Source: an uncultured Paraburkholderia sp. (GTDB lineage Bacteria > Pseudomonadota > Gammaproteobacteria > Burkholderiales > Burkholderiaceae). From it: 11,007 nt of DNA. The translations under genes and the position numbers were made by a program. The stretch spans positions 1 to 11,007 of the forward strand of contig CALFSF010000445.1 of the NCBI GenBank assembly GCA_937917025.1. The letters are read 5' to 3'. Of this stretch, positions 1 through 6,386 are shown piece after piece. Below the pieces are notes generated by a model. That model ran no database searches. It was given only the letters and a program-made list of their open reading frames with translations, and was not told the DNA's origin. Numbering within the stretch: position 1 is the stretch's first letter; the number at the start of each line of letters is the position of its first letter.

Positions 1-2
1 GT

Positions 3-68
3 CAGGAGAATAAGGCTCCGAATCTAGCACCAATCCACCGTGGGTGTGCATGTCCAGGAGAATCAGGC
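3..68 (+). repeat. Two direct copies of a 14-nt motif upstream of the alcohol dehydrogenase
   Basis: CAGGAGAATAAGGC lies at 3-16 and CAGGAGAATCAGGC at 55-68, one mismatch apart and spaced 52 bp start to start, about five helical turns. A third copy, CAGGAGAAACAGGC, is at 1441-1454 upstream of the LysR gene. The spacing and position suggest operator half-sites for that regulator. The repeats are seen; the binding role is inferred. Confidence 0.55.
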
Positions 69-203
69 AAACCTTCAAGACGATCAGGTCTATCCCCGAA
101 TGACCGCGGGCCCTACGATGGGAACCCTGCCGGCACGCCCGGCAACCCATCGGCACTGCCCCTCGACACCCGCTGTCGCGCTTACATTTTTCCTGGAGGT
201 CCT

Positions 204-1256
204 GTGAACACGACTCATGCCTACGCCGCGCACGACGCCACATCGAAGCTCGTCCCGTTCGAGCTTCAGCGCCGCGCGCTGCGCGATCACGACGTGCAGA
301 TGGACGTGCTGTTCTGCGGAGTGTGTCACTCCGACCTGCATACAGCGCGCGATGAATGGAAGAACACGGTATATCCGGCCGTTCCGGGTCACGAGATTGT
401 CGGCCGCGTGACGGCCGTCGGCCCGCAGGTTTCGAACCACAAGGTCGGCGACCTGGTGGGCGTCGGCTGTCTTGTCGATTCGTGCCGCACGTGTCCGAGT
501 TGCAAGGAAGGTCTCGAGCAGTATTGTGAGGTCGGTTTTGTCGGCACGTATAACGGCCAGGATCGCGAGACCGGCGAAAACACGTACGGCGGCTACTCGA
601 CGGCGCTCGTCGTCGATGAAGCGTTTGTGCTGCGCGTGCCGAAGAACCTCGATCCGGCCGGCGTCGCGCCGCTGCTGTGCGCGGGCATCACCACGTATTC
701 GCCGCTGCGCCAGTGGGGCGCGGGCCCGGGCAGGAAGGTCGGTATCGTGGGCCTCGGCGGGCTCGGCCACATGGGCGTCAAGATCGCGCATGCGATGGGC
801 GCGCACGTCGTGCTGTTCACGACGTCGACATCGAAGATCGAAGACGCGAAACGACTCGGCGCCGATGAAGTCGTGATCACCCGAAACCCGGACGAGATGG
901 CCGCGCATGCGAACAGCTTCGATCTGATCGTCAACACAGTGGCCGCGCAGCACGACCTGAACCCGTTCATCAACCTGTTGAAACGCGACGGCACGATGAC
1001 ACTGGTTGGCGCACCGGAGCACGATCACCCGTCGCCGCAGGTGTTCAACCTGATCATGAAGCGCCGCCGTCTTGCGGGTTCGCTGATCGGCGGCATCGCG
1101 GAAACGCAGGAAATGCTCGACTTCTGCGGCGAGCACGGCCTCACGGCCGACATCGAGATGATCCCGATGCAGAAGATCAACGATGCGTATGAACGCATGC
1201 TGAAAAGCGATGTGAAATACCGCTTCGTGATCGACATCGATTCGATGCGCAAGTAA
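204..1256 (+). CDS. Zinc-dependent NAD(P)H alcohol/aldehyde dehydrogenase, cinnamyl-alcohol-dehydrogenase (YahK-like) type
   Basis: This is a 350-residue medium-chain dehydrogenase/reductase, a normal length for the family, expected to interconvert alcohols and aldehydes in the cytoplasm. The catalytic zinc ligands are visible: Cys41 in GVCHSD, His63-Glu64 in PGHE, and Cys159. The structural zinc site is Cys94, Cys97, Cys100 and Cys108. The Rossmann motif GLGGLG is at 183-188. Ser208-Thr-Ser-Lys211 after the second beta strand resembles the phosphate-binding pattern of NADPH-using cinnamyl alcohol dehydrogenases, so NADP(H) is the likelier cofactor. The GTG start at 204 is chosen because GGAGGT sits four bases upstream (195-200) and the protein begins as family members do. 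It ends at a strong terminator, so it is probably monocistronic. Repeats upstream are shared with the following LysR gene, suggesting control by that protein. The physiological substrate cannot be read from sequence. Confidence 0.93.
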   Translation: MNTTHAYAAHDATSKLVPFELQRRALRDHDVQMDVLFCGVCHSDLHTARDEWKNTVYPAVPGHEIVGRVTAVGPQVSNHKVGDLVGVGCLVDSCRTCPSCKEGLEQYCEVGFVGTYNGQDRETGENTYGGYSTALVVDEAFVLRVPKNLDPAGVAPLLCAGITTYSPLRQWGAGPGRKVGIVGLGGLGHMGVKIAHAMGAHVVLFTTSTSKIEDAKRLGADEVVITRNPDEMAAHANSFDLIVNTVAAQHDLNPFINLLKRDGTMTLVGAPEHDHPSPQVFNLIMKRRRLAGSLIGGIAETQEMLDFCGEHGLTADIEMIPMQKINDAYERMLKSDVKYRFVIDIDSMRK

Positions 1257-1290
1257 TCGCGCAACTGAAGCGGCAGTCTTGCGGCTCGAT

Positions 1291-1328
1291 GCAGGCCGCG
1301 CGGTTCGATCGCGCGGCCTGCTGCTTTT
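1291..1328 (+). terminator. Rho-independent terminator of the alcohol dehydrogenase gene
   Basis: A perfect 12-bp stem, GCAGGCCGCGCG (1291-1302) pairing with CGCGCGGCCTGC (1310-1321), has a 7-nt loop and is followed by TGCTTTT. It starts 35 bases after the stop codon. Confidence 0.88.
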
Positions 1329-1381
1329 GGCGGTCATTCTTCGCCGGATGACTCCGTTGTCCCCTTTTCGTTCTAAACGCA

Positions 1382-1401
1382 TGTGATGCATCCGCATCAC
1401 A
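1382..1401. promoter_or_regulatory. 20-bp palindrome, 8-bp arms with 4-bp centre
   Basis: TGTGATGC and GCATCACA flank ATCC in a perfect inverted repeat upstream of the LysR gene. The outer TGTGA/TCACA resembles a CRP site, but the arms are separated by 10 bases instead of 6, so it does not fit CRP. It is probably an operator for an unknown regulator. There is no T-tract to suggest a terminator. Confidence 0.4.
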
Positions 1402-1424
1402 CCTCTGTCTTTAGCGCTTCAACG

Positions 1425-1452
1425 CTGTTTCTCCTGAATCCAGGAGAAACAG
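1425..1452. promoter_or_regulatory. Perfect 12-bp inverted repeat, likely LysR autoregulatory operator
   Basis: CTGTTTCTCCTG (1425-1436) and CAGGAGAAACAG (1441-1452) are exact reverse complements around AATC. The right arm continues into a 19-nt stretch (1439-1457) that matches 53-71 upstream of the alcohol dehydrogenase with a single mismatch. The centre lies about 150 bp before the LysR start codon and about 80 bp before the start point implied by the possible -10 at 1505. That is a plausible place for a LysR-family recognition site. It is not followed by a T-tract. Confidence 0.5.
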
Positions 1453-1588
1453 GCAAATCGTCCGGAGTCCCCGCCATTCCCTGCATCACGGCTGAGCCGT
1501 ACGATATAAACACTGCCTGAGCATCCGTATTGCGTCACACGGCGGGTCTTTGGCACGTCTCTAGTCCGTCTTGACGAGGAGATTGCCC

Positions 1589-2554
1589 GTGATTGATCGT
1601 ATTCAGGCGATGCGTACTTTTATCCGCATCGTCGATACCAATAGTTTTACCCGCGCGGCCCAGTCGCTCGACATGCCGCGCGCCACTGTCACCACCACTG
1701 TCCAGAATCTCGAAGCGCTGCTCGGCACACAACTGCTCGTGCGTACGACGCGGCGTCTGAGCCTGACCGTCGAAGGCGCGGCGTACTACGAACGTTGCGC
1801 GCAGATTCTTGCCGACATCGACGAAATGGAAGCGAGCCTGCATCAGGCAACCGACAGGCTTAGCGGCCGTCTGCGCGTCGAGATGCCGGGCACCGTGGCG
1901 ACCGCGCTCGTGCTGCCCGCGCTCGACGATTTTCATGCGCGCTATCCGAACGTCGATCTCACGATCGGCGTGAGCAACCGCGCGGTCGATCTCGTCGGCG
2001 AAGCGGTGGATTGCAGCATCCAGCTGGGCGAGCTGCCAGACTCGAGTCTCGCCGCGCGCCGGCTCGGCACGCTCGAACACGTCACCTGCGCGAGCCCGGC
2101 GTATCTCGAACGCTACGGCATGCCGGTGAGCCTTGACGACTTCGACCACCACGTCGCGGTCAATTGCATGTCGGCGCACAACGGCCGCGCGGTGGATTTC
2201 GATTTCGAGGTGGGCGGCAAGGCGCTCAACGTGAAGGTCAACGGCTTCGTCAAGGTGACCGACGAGCTGGCGTATCTGACCTGCGGCCTGCGCGGACTCG
2301 GCATGATCCAGCCCGCACGGATCGCCGCGCAGCCGTATCTCGATGCCGGCCAGTTGCGCGAGGTCCTGCCGCAATGGAAGCCTTCGCCGATGCCGGTTTC
2401 GGTCGCGTATGTGAAGAACCGCCAGGTGTCGCCGCGCGTGCGCGCGTTCGTCGACTGGCTCGCCGAGCTGTTCGAACGCACGGAGCACGCGAGCGAGGAC
2501 ATGTCGCGCGTGCGTCAGCTATTGCGCGGCGTGTATCCCGACGAAGTGAGGTGA
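1589..2554 (+). CDS. LysR-type transcriptional regulator
   Basis: This 321-residue protein has the standard LysR layout. An N-terminal winged helix-turn-helix (about residues 3-60) includes the SFTRAAQSLDMPRATVTTTVQNLE stretch at 19-42 (given here in outline: SFTRAAQSL, then RATVTTTVQNLE), followed by a linker helix. A periplasmic-binding-protein-like effector domain runs from about residue 90 to 300. It resembles the CrgA-like subgroup common in Burkholderia. The start is the GTG at 1589, because AGGAG at 1577-1581 lies seven bases upstream and the protein then begins with the usual IDRIQAMRTF pattern; an upstream TTG at 1571 has no comparable site. The motif shared between its promoter and the dehydrogenase promoter suggests it regulates itself and that gene. 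The effector is unknown. Confidence 0.93.
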   Translation: MIDRIQAMRTFIRIVDTNSFTRAAQSLDMPRATVTTTVQNLEALLGTQLLVRTTRRLSLTVEGAAYYERCAQILADIDEMEASLHQATDRLSGRLRVEMPGTVATALVLPALDDFHARYPNVDLTIGVSNRAVDLVGEAVDCSIQLGELPDSSLAARRLGTLEHVTCASPAYLERYGMPVSLDDFDHHVAVNCMSAHNGRAVDFDFEVGGKALNVKVNGFVKVTDELAYLTCGLRGLGMIQPARIAAQPYLDAGQLREVLPQWKPSPMPVSVAYVKNRQVSPRVRAFVDWLAELFERTEHASEDMSRVRQLLRGVYPDEVR

Positions 2555-2575
2555 TGAAGAGGAAAGATAACGACG

Positions 2576-2611
2576 GCCGGACTGCCGCACGCGCGGGCAG
2601 TCCGGCGTTTT
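2576..2611 (+). terminator. Rho-independent terminator after the LysR gene, possibly bidirectional
   Basis: An 11-bp perfect stem, GCCGGACTGCC (2576-2586) with GGCAGTCCGGC (2596-2606), has a 9-nt loop and is followed by GTTTT. It lies between convergent LysR and zwf genes. On the minus strand it is followed by a moderately T-rich stretch, so it may end zwf transcripts as well. Confidence 0.85.
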
Positions 2612-2618
2612 ACCGCGA

Positions 2619-4094
2619 TTACGACTCTTCCGACCACGCGTTGTTTTCACGCGCCATCAACGCCGACGATGCCGCGGGCCCGAACGTTCCCGCCGTGTAG
2701 TTGCGGGGCCTGTCGCCGGAGCGCTTCCAGCCTTCGATGATCGGCTCGACCCACGTCCATGCGGCTTCGAGTTCGTCGCGGCGCATGAAGTGCGTGAGGC
2801 GCCCACGCACCACGTCGATCAGAAGACGCTCATACGCTTCCGCGCGACGCTCGGTGAACGCCTGCTCGAGATCGAGATTCAGGTTCACCGGCAGCATCTT
2901 GAGACCGCTGCCCGGCTCTTTCGCGAGCATCTGCAACTGGATCGACTCGGCCGGCTGCAACTGGATCACGAGACGGTTGCCGTAGTTGCGCGGACCGGCC
3001 GGAATGATCGCGAACGGCAGATCGGCAAACTCGATCACGATTTCCGACACCTTCTTCTGCATGCGCTTGCCGGTGCGCAGATAGAACGGCACGTTCGCCC
3101 AGCGCCAGTTGTTGATATGCGCGCGCAACGCGACGAAGGTTTCCGCGCGGCTGTCGGCCGGCACGTTGTCTTCCTGCAGATAGCCCTTCACCGGCTCGCC
3201 GCCGACCGCGCCCGCGGTGTACTGGCCGCGCACCGTATCGCGTGCGATGTCCTCATCGGTCATGCGGCGCAGCGAGCGCAGCACCTTCAGCTTCTCGTCG
3301 CGCACCGCATCGGGGTCGAGCGACACCGGCGGCTCCATCGCGACGATGCACAGCAGTTGCAGCAGGTGGTTCTGCACCATGTCGCGCAGCGCGCCGGTTT
3401 CGTCGTAGAAGCCGGCGCGGCTGCCCACGCCGACGTCCTCCGCGACCGTGATCTGCACGCTCTTGATGTACGGCGCCTGCCACAGCGGCCCGAAAATCGC
3501 GTTACCGAAGCGCAGCACCATCAGGTTCTGCACCGTTTCCTTGCCGAGGTAATGGTCGATGCGATAGATCTGCGTTTCCGCGAAGTGCTGACCCACCGAA
3601 TGGTTGATCTCCCGCGCCGAAGCCAGATCGTGACCCAGCGGCTTTTCCAGCACGACGCGCGAATGTTCGTCGACGAGACCGACCGCGGCGAGGTTGTCGC
3701 AGATCGTCGTGAAGAGCGCGGGCGCGGTGGCGAGATAGAACACGCGGCGCACGCCGGGACGCGATGCTTCGGCGAGACGCGCGTAGTCGGCGGCGGAGTC
3801 GACATCGACGCGCACGTATTCGAACAGCGACAGGAATTTGTCCCACGATGCCGGGTCGAGCGCCTTGTGTTCGACAAACGGCTTCGAATGCTCTTCCATG
3901 AACGCGAGATAGTCGTCGCGCGTCCAGTTTTTACGCCCGATCGCCAGAATGCGCGTGTTCGCGGGCAGATTGCAGTGCTGGTGCGCCATATACAGCGCAG
4001 GCAGCAGCTTGCGGGCCGACAGGTCGCCGCCGCCCCCGAAGATGATCATGTCGAGCGGCAATTCGGGCGAGGCCTGGGTGGTCTGGTTCGTCAT
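2619..4094 (-). CDS. zwf: Glucose-6-phosphate 1-dehydrogenase
   Basis: This 491-residue protein oxidises glucose 6-phosphate to 6-phosphogluconolactone with reduction of NAD(P)+, feeding the Entner-Doudoroff and pentose-phosphate routes in the cytoplasm. The N-terminal Rossmann motif is FGGGGDLSARK (19-29). EKPLGHD at 150-156 carries the conserved Lys and Pro. RIDHYLGK at 178-185 is the family signature, containing substrate-binding and catalytic-site residues. The length is normal for bacteria. The ATG at 4094 is preferred because the protein then starts with the short tail usual before the Rossmann strand; a GTG four codons upstream (4106) is possible, and neither has a strong ribosome binding site. 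The usual neighbours (6-phosphogluconolactonase, glucokinase, HexR-type regulator) are absent on both sides. Confidence 0.96.
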   Translation of the reverse strand: MTNQTTQASPELPLDMIIFGGGGDLSARKLLPALYMAHQHCNLPANTRILAIGRKNWTRDDYLAFMEEHSKPFVEHKALDPASWDKFLSLFEYVRVDVDSAADYARLAEASRPGVRRVFYLATAPALFTTICDNLAAVGLVDEHSRVVLEKPLGHDLASAREINHSVGQHFAETQIYRIDHYLGKETVQNLMVLRFGNAIFGPLWQAPYIKSVQITVAEDVGVGSRAGFYDETGALRDMVQNHLLQLLCIVAMEPPVSLDPDAVRDEKLKVLRSLRRMTDEDIARDTVRGQYTAGAVGGEPVKGYLQEDNVPADSRAETFVALRAHINNWRWANVPFYLRTGKRMQKKVSEIVIEFADLPFAIIPAGPRNYGNRLVIQLQPAESIQLQMLAKEPGSGLKMLPVNLNLDLEQAFTERRAEAYERLLIDVVRGRLTHFMRRDELEAAWTWVEPIIEGWKRSGDRPRNYTAGTFGPAASSALMARENNAWSEES

Positions 4095-4173
4095 AGCGCA
4101 ATGCACCGGTAAGAATGTCGGTCAGAAGCGGAAAAAGCACGGCGCGCCGGGCGTTTTTTCGCGAACGCCTATG

Positions 4174-4199
4174 GTGCAACGTTTTGAGATTGTTTGCAC
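4174..4199. promoter_or_regulatory. Possible operator upstream of zwf
   Basis: GTGCAA (4174-4179) and TTGCAC (4194-4199) form a 6-bp inverted repeat with a 14-bp spacer in an AT-richer patch about 80-105 bp upstream of the zwf start. Half-site centres are 20 bp apart, two helical turns, which fits a dimeric regulator. The arms are short and no clear -35/-10 pair was found, so this is tentative. Confidence 0.3.
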
Positions 4200-4243
4200 G
4201 CGCGGCACGCCTCTATCGTGGTCGCTGATCCACGGTTCGGCAC

Positions 4244-4273
4244 GCTTTGCCGCGCTTTGCCCAGCTTTGCCGC
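4244..4273. repeat. Three tandem 10-bp repeats between zwf and the reductase gene
   Basis: GCTTTGCC recurs at 4244, 4254 and 4264 with exact 10-bp spacing; copies one and three are GCTTTGCCGC and copy two is GCTTTGCCCA. One copy per helical turn could place binding sites on one face of the DNA upstream of zwf, or could be simple slippage. No function is recognised. Confidence 0.6.
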
Positions 4274-4323
4274 GATTCCCGCAAGCGGGAACGGGTTCGC
4301 GCTCGCCTGGCGTGAAAGATTTG

Positions 4324-5247
4324 TCAGCCGTCGCTTAACGCGGCCCGTGCGACGCGGCAGGCGGCGAGATCCCACGCAGCACACCCCACCGTCTTGAACA
4401 CGACCGGCGTGCCGCTCGCGAGCGGAGCAGTTCCGGCGGCCAGCACGGATGCAATCGCCGTCACCGCGTTCCAGTCGATGCCGGCCTGGATGTAATCGCC
4501 GGCCTCGTGCTTCGCGCCCGCGAGGTCGTCGACGAAGAGCGCACTGCCCAGCAGCGTGCGCGCGCCGATCTCCACCGCATCCGGCGTGAACGCGCCGACA
4601 CCGATCACGAGCCGGTCCGCGCGCGGCACCTCGTCGTAGACCGCTGTCTTGCTCGTGGTCAGCGTGATCACGAGGTCGACGGAATCCGGCACGTGCGCGT
4701 CCTGCTGCGGCTGCGCGCGCGGCGCCACGGCGCGGTGCGCGTCGCAGAACGCCTGCGCGCGCGCGCCGGAAGTGCCGCGCACGCGGATGAGCGCATCCGG
4801 AAACAGTTCCGCGATCGCTTCCAGATGATTCGCCGACTGCGTGCCCGCGCCGATCAGCAAGACATCGCGCGGCGCGGCGGGCAGAAACGTCTGGATACCG
4901 AGCATCGTCATCGCGGCGGTGCGGCGGCCGGTGACCGTCGGGCCGTCGAGAATGAAGCGCGTCTCGCCCGTATCGGCGTCGCTTGCCATCACCTGGCCGT
5001 GAATGGTCGGCAACCCGCGCGTGCGGTTCGCCGGGCACACGTTCACGAGTTTGTGAATCGCGAGATCGGGCGCGGTGGCGGGCATCGAGAGCATCACGCC
5101 CCCCGCGTTCAACGGCACGACGAGCCGCTCGGGGCTCGCGATGCGGCCCTGCGCGTAATCCGCCGCGGCCTCTTTCAATGCATCGACCAGCGAAGCGTAC
5201 GGCGTAAGCCGCGCGGTCTGCGCGGCGTCGAAAATGCGGGTCGTCAT
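4324..5247 (-). CDS. lhpI: Delta1-pyrroline-2-carboxylate reductase, ornithine cyclodeaminase/mu-crystallin family
   Basis: The 307-residue protein belongs to the ornithine cyclodeaminase/mu-crystallin fold family. Family features seen are Lys66 in AIHKLVN, RRTAA at 108-112, and the dinucleotide-binding LLIGAGTQSANH with glycines at 133 and 135. Members of this family reduce cyclic imines with NAD(P)H. The gene directly follows a trans-3-hydroxyproline dehydratase (36-bp gap, same strand). The best-supported role is therefore reduction of delta1-pyrroline-2-carboxylate to L-proline, as for LhpI of Azospirillum. The ATG at 5247 has AAGGA about nine bases upstream. Family resemblance alone would also allow ornithine cyclodeaminase or another imine reductase; context decides. 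No clear T-tailed terminator follows it. Confidence 0.85.
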   Translation of the reverse strand: MTTRIFDAAQTARLTPYASLVDALKEAAADYAQGRIASPERLVVPLNAGGVMLSMPATAPDLAIHKLVNVCPANRTRGLPTIHGQVMASDADTGETRFILDGPTVTGRRTAAMTMLGIQTFLPAAPRDVLLIGAGTQSANHLEAIAELFPDALIRVRGTSGARAQAFCDAHRAVAPRAQPQQDAHVPDSVDLVITLTTSKTAVYDEVPRADRLVIGVGAFTPDAVEIGARTLLGSALFVDDLAGAKHEAGDYIQAGIDWNAVTAIASVLAAGTAPLASGTPVVFKTVGCAAWDLAACRVARAALSDG

Positions 5248-5283
5248 CTGCTGGGTCCTTTGCGTCGAGGCATGTGGCGCGCG

Positions 5284-6291
5284 TTAGCGCACGAGGAAAC
5301 CGTACGTCAGCGGATCGCGTTCGTCGATGATCCAGTTCGCGAAGCCGCAGATATAGGCTTCGCCGGTAATCTCCGGAATCACGGCGTCGAAGCGGCCAAG
5401 TTTCGTTTCGGACAGCACCCGGCCGCGAAAGATCGTGCCGATCACCGATTCGTTGACGAGCGTTTCGTCGCGGCCGAGCTGGCCGCGCAGATACAGTTGC
5501 GCGACGCGGCCTGCCGTGCCGGAACCAGTCGGCGAGCGATCCACCTCGCGATCCGCGAACACGCAGCAATTCGCCTGCGTGGAGCCTTCGAAACGCGGTT
5601 CGTTGTCGATGATCGTGCCGTAGATGTGATTGATCTCGGGGATGTGCGGATGTTCGACCTTGAACGCGTCGTTCGCGGCGCGCTTCACTTGCGCGCCGAA
5701 CTGGATCAACCGCTCGACATCGGTCTCGCGCACCGCCAGCCCGAACGGCTTGCCGGACGTATAGAAATAAAACGCGCCGCCGAACGCGATATCGCCCGTG
5801 ACCGCGCCGAACGACGGCGTGCTGACCGTCACGTCGCGCTGCCAGATGAACGACGGCACGTTGACAAAGCGCACGGCGCCCGCATGATCGCCGTCCCATG
5901 CGACGAACGCTTCGATAAAGCCGCACGGCGCGTCGATGCCGACGCGTGTTTCCGGCTCCATGCGCTCGACCCAGCCGAGCGACACCGCCGCTGTTGCGAG
6001 TGCGATCACGCCGTGGCCGCAATGATCGCTATAGCCTTCGTTGTGAACGAAGATGATGCCGAAGTCGGCGCCTTCGCTCACTGGATCGGTCAGATAGCCG
6101 CCGTACATGTCGGCGTGGCCGCGCGGCTCGAACATCAGCGCGCGGCGCAGTGGCTCGCCATGTTCCTTCAGCCACGCACGGCGCTCGACGATCGTCTTGC
6201 CGGGAATCTTCGGCAGTCCGCTGGTGACGATCCGGAACGGCTCGCCGCCGGTATGAACTTCAACGGTGCTGATCACACGATTCAACTTCAT
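5284..6291 (-). CDS. lhpH: Trans-3-hydroxy-L-proline dehydratase, proline racemase family
   Basis: This 335-residue enzyme has the proline racemase fold. The first catalytic motif is DHCGHG with Cys91. The second is DRSPTGSGTAG with Thr255, where proline racemases and 4-hydroxyproline epimerases have a second Cys. The Cys/Thr pair is characteristic of trans-3-hydroxy-L-proline dehydratases, including human L3HYPDH, which remove water to give delta2-pyrroline-2-carboxylate. That tautomerises to the substrate of the reductase encoded next. The ATG at 6291 is the only in-frame start near GAGGAG (12 bases upstream, a long spacing) and matches the family N-terminus (ISTVEVHTGGEP). A leader ORF overlaps this start by ATGA. 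The gene is probably transcribed with the downstream reductase as a small catabolic operon. Confidence 0.92.
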   Translation of the reverse strand: MKLNRVISTVEVHTGGEPFRIVTSGLPKIPGKTIVERRAWLKEHGEPLRRALMFEPRGHADMYGGYLTDPVSEGADFGIIFVHNEGYSDHCGHGVIALATAAVSLGWVERMEPETRVGIDAPCGFIEAFVAWDGDHAGAVRFVNVPSFIWQRDVTVSTPSFGAVTGDIAFGGAFYFYTSGKPFGLAVRETDVERLIQFGAQVKRAANDAFKVEHPHIPEINHIYGTIIDNEPRFEGSTQANCCVFADREVDRSPTGSGTAGRVAQLYLRGQLGRDETLVNESVIGTIFRGRVLSETKLGRFDAVIPEITGEAYICGFANWIIDERDPLTYGFLVR

Positions 6292-6338
6292 GATGCAACG
6301 GCACTCCTCTTTGCGATCAACGCCTGTCCAGCTTTCAT
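6288..6338 (-). CDS. Possible 16-residue leader peptide coupled to lhpH
   Basis: The reading frame MKAGQALIAKRSAVAS starts at an ATG (6338-6336) six bases after GGAGGAG (6351-6345), a near-perfect ribosome binding site. Its TGA stop overlaps the lhpH ATG as ATGA (6291-6288). This is the geometry of translational coupling. The strong GGAGGAG cannot serve lhpH directly: it is over 50 bases away, and no in-frame start codon lies between. The peptide has no recognised domain and no proline codons, so a proline-sensing attenuator is not suggested. It may be a chance ORF. Confidence 0.45.
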   Translation of the reverse strand: MKAGQALIAKRSAVAS

Positions 6339-6386
6339 CCTGCTCTCCTCCAGACTGCTTTATCGATATGTTAAAAACCTGCGGCT

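Larger units (their letters stand above)
1257..1588. other. Intergenic region between the dehydrogenase and LysR genes
   Basis: No convincing coding sequence is visible in these 332 bases. They contain the dehydrogenase terminator (1291-1328), two unrelated palindromes (1382-1401 and 1425-1452), a possible -10 element TATAAA at 1505-1510 without a good -35 partner, and the AGGAG ribosome binding site at 1577-1581 for the LysR gene. The region therefore appears to be a densely regulated promoter. Confidence 0.7.

Noticed and set aside
90..1400. Long minus-strand open frame opposite the alcohol dehydrogenase
   Set aside because: It is Arg/His/Ala-rich with no domain pattern, a typical antisense shadow in high-GC DNA; the plus-strand frame has full family motifs.
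1382..1401. CRP binding site
   Set aside because: The TGTGA and TCACA halves are separated by 10 bases and not the 6 required for CRP.
4276..4291. TTCCCGC-AA-GCGGGAA hairpin downstream of lhpI
   Set aside because: The loop is only two bases and no T-tract follows on the minus strand, so it is not supported as a terminator.
4169..6022. 617-codon minus-strand frame across lhpI and lhpH
   Set aside because: It is extremely Arg-rich and overlaps two well-supported genes in another frame, so it is a high-GC artefact.
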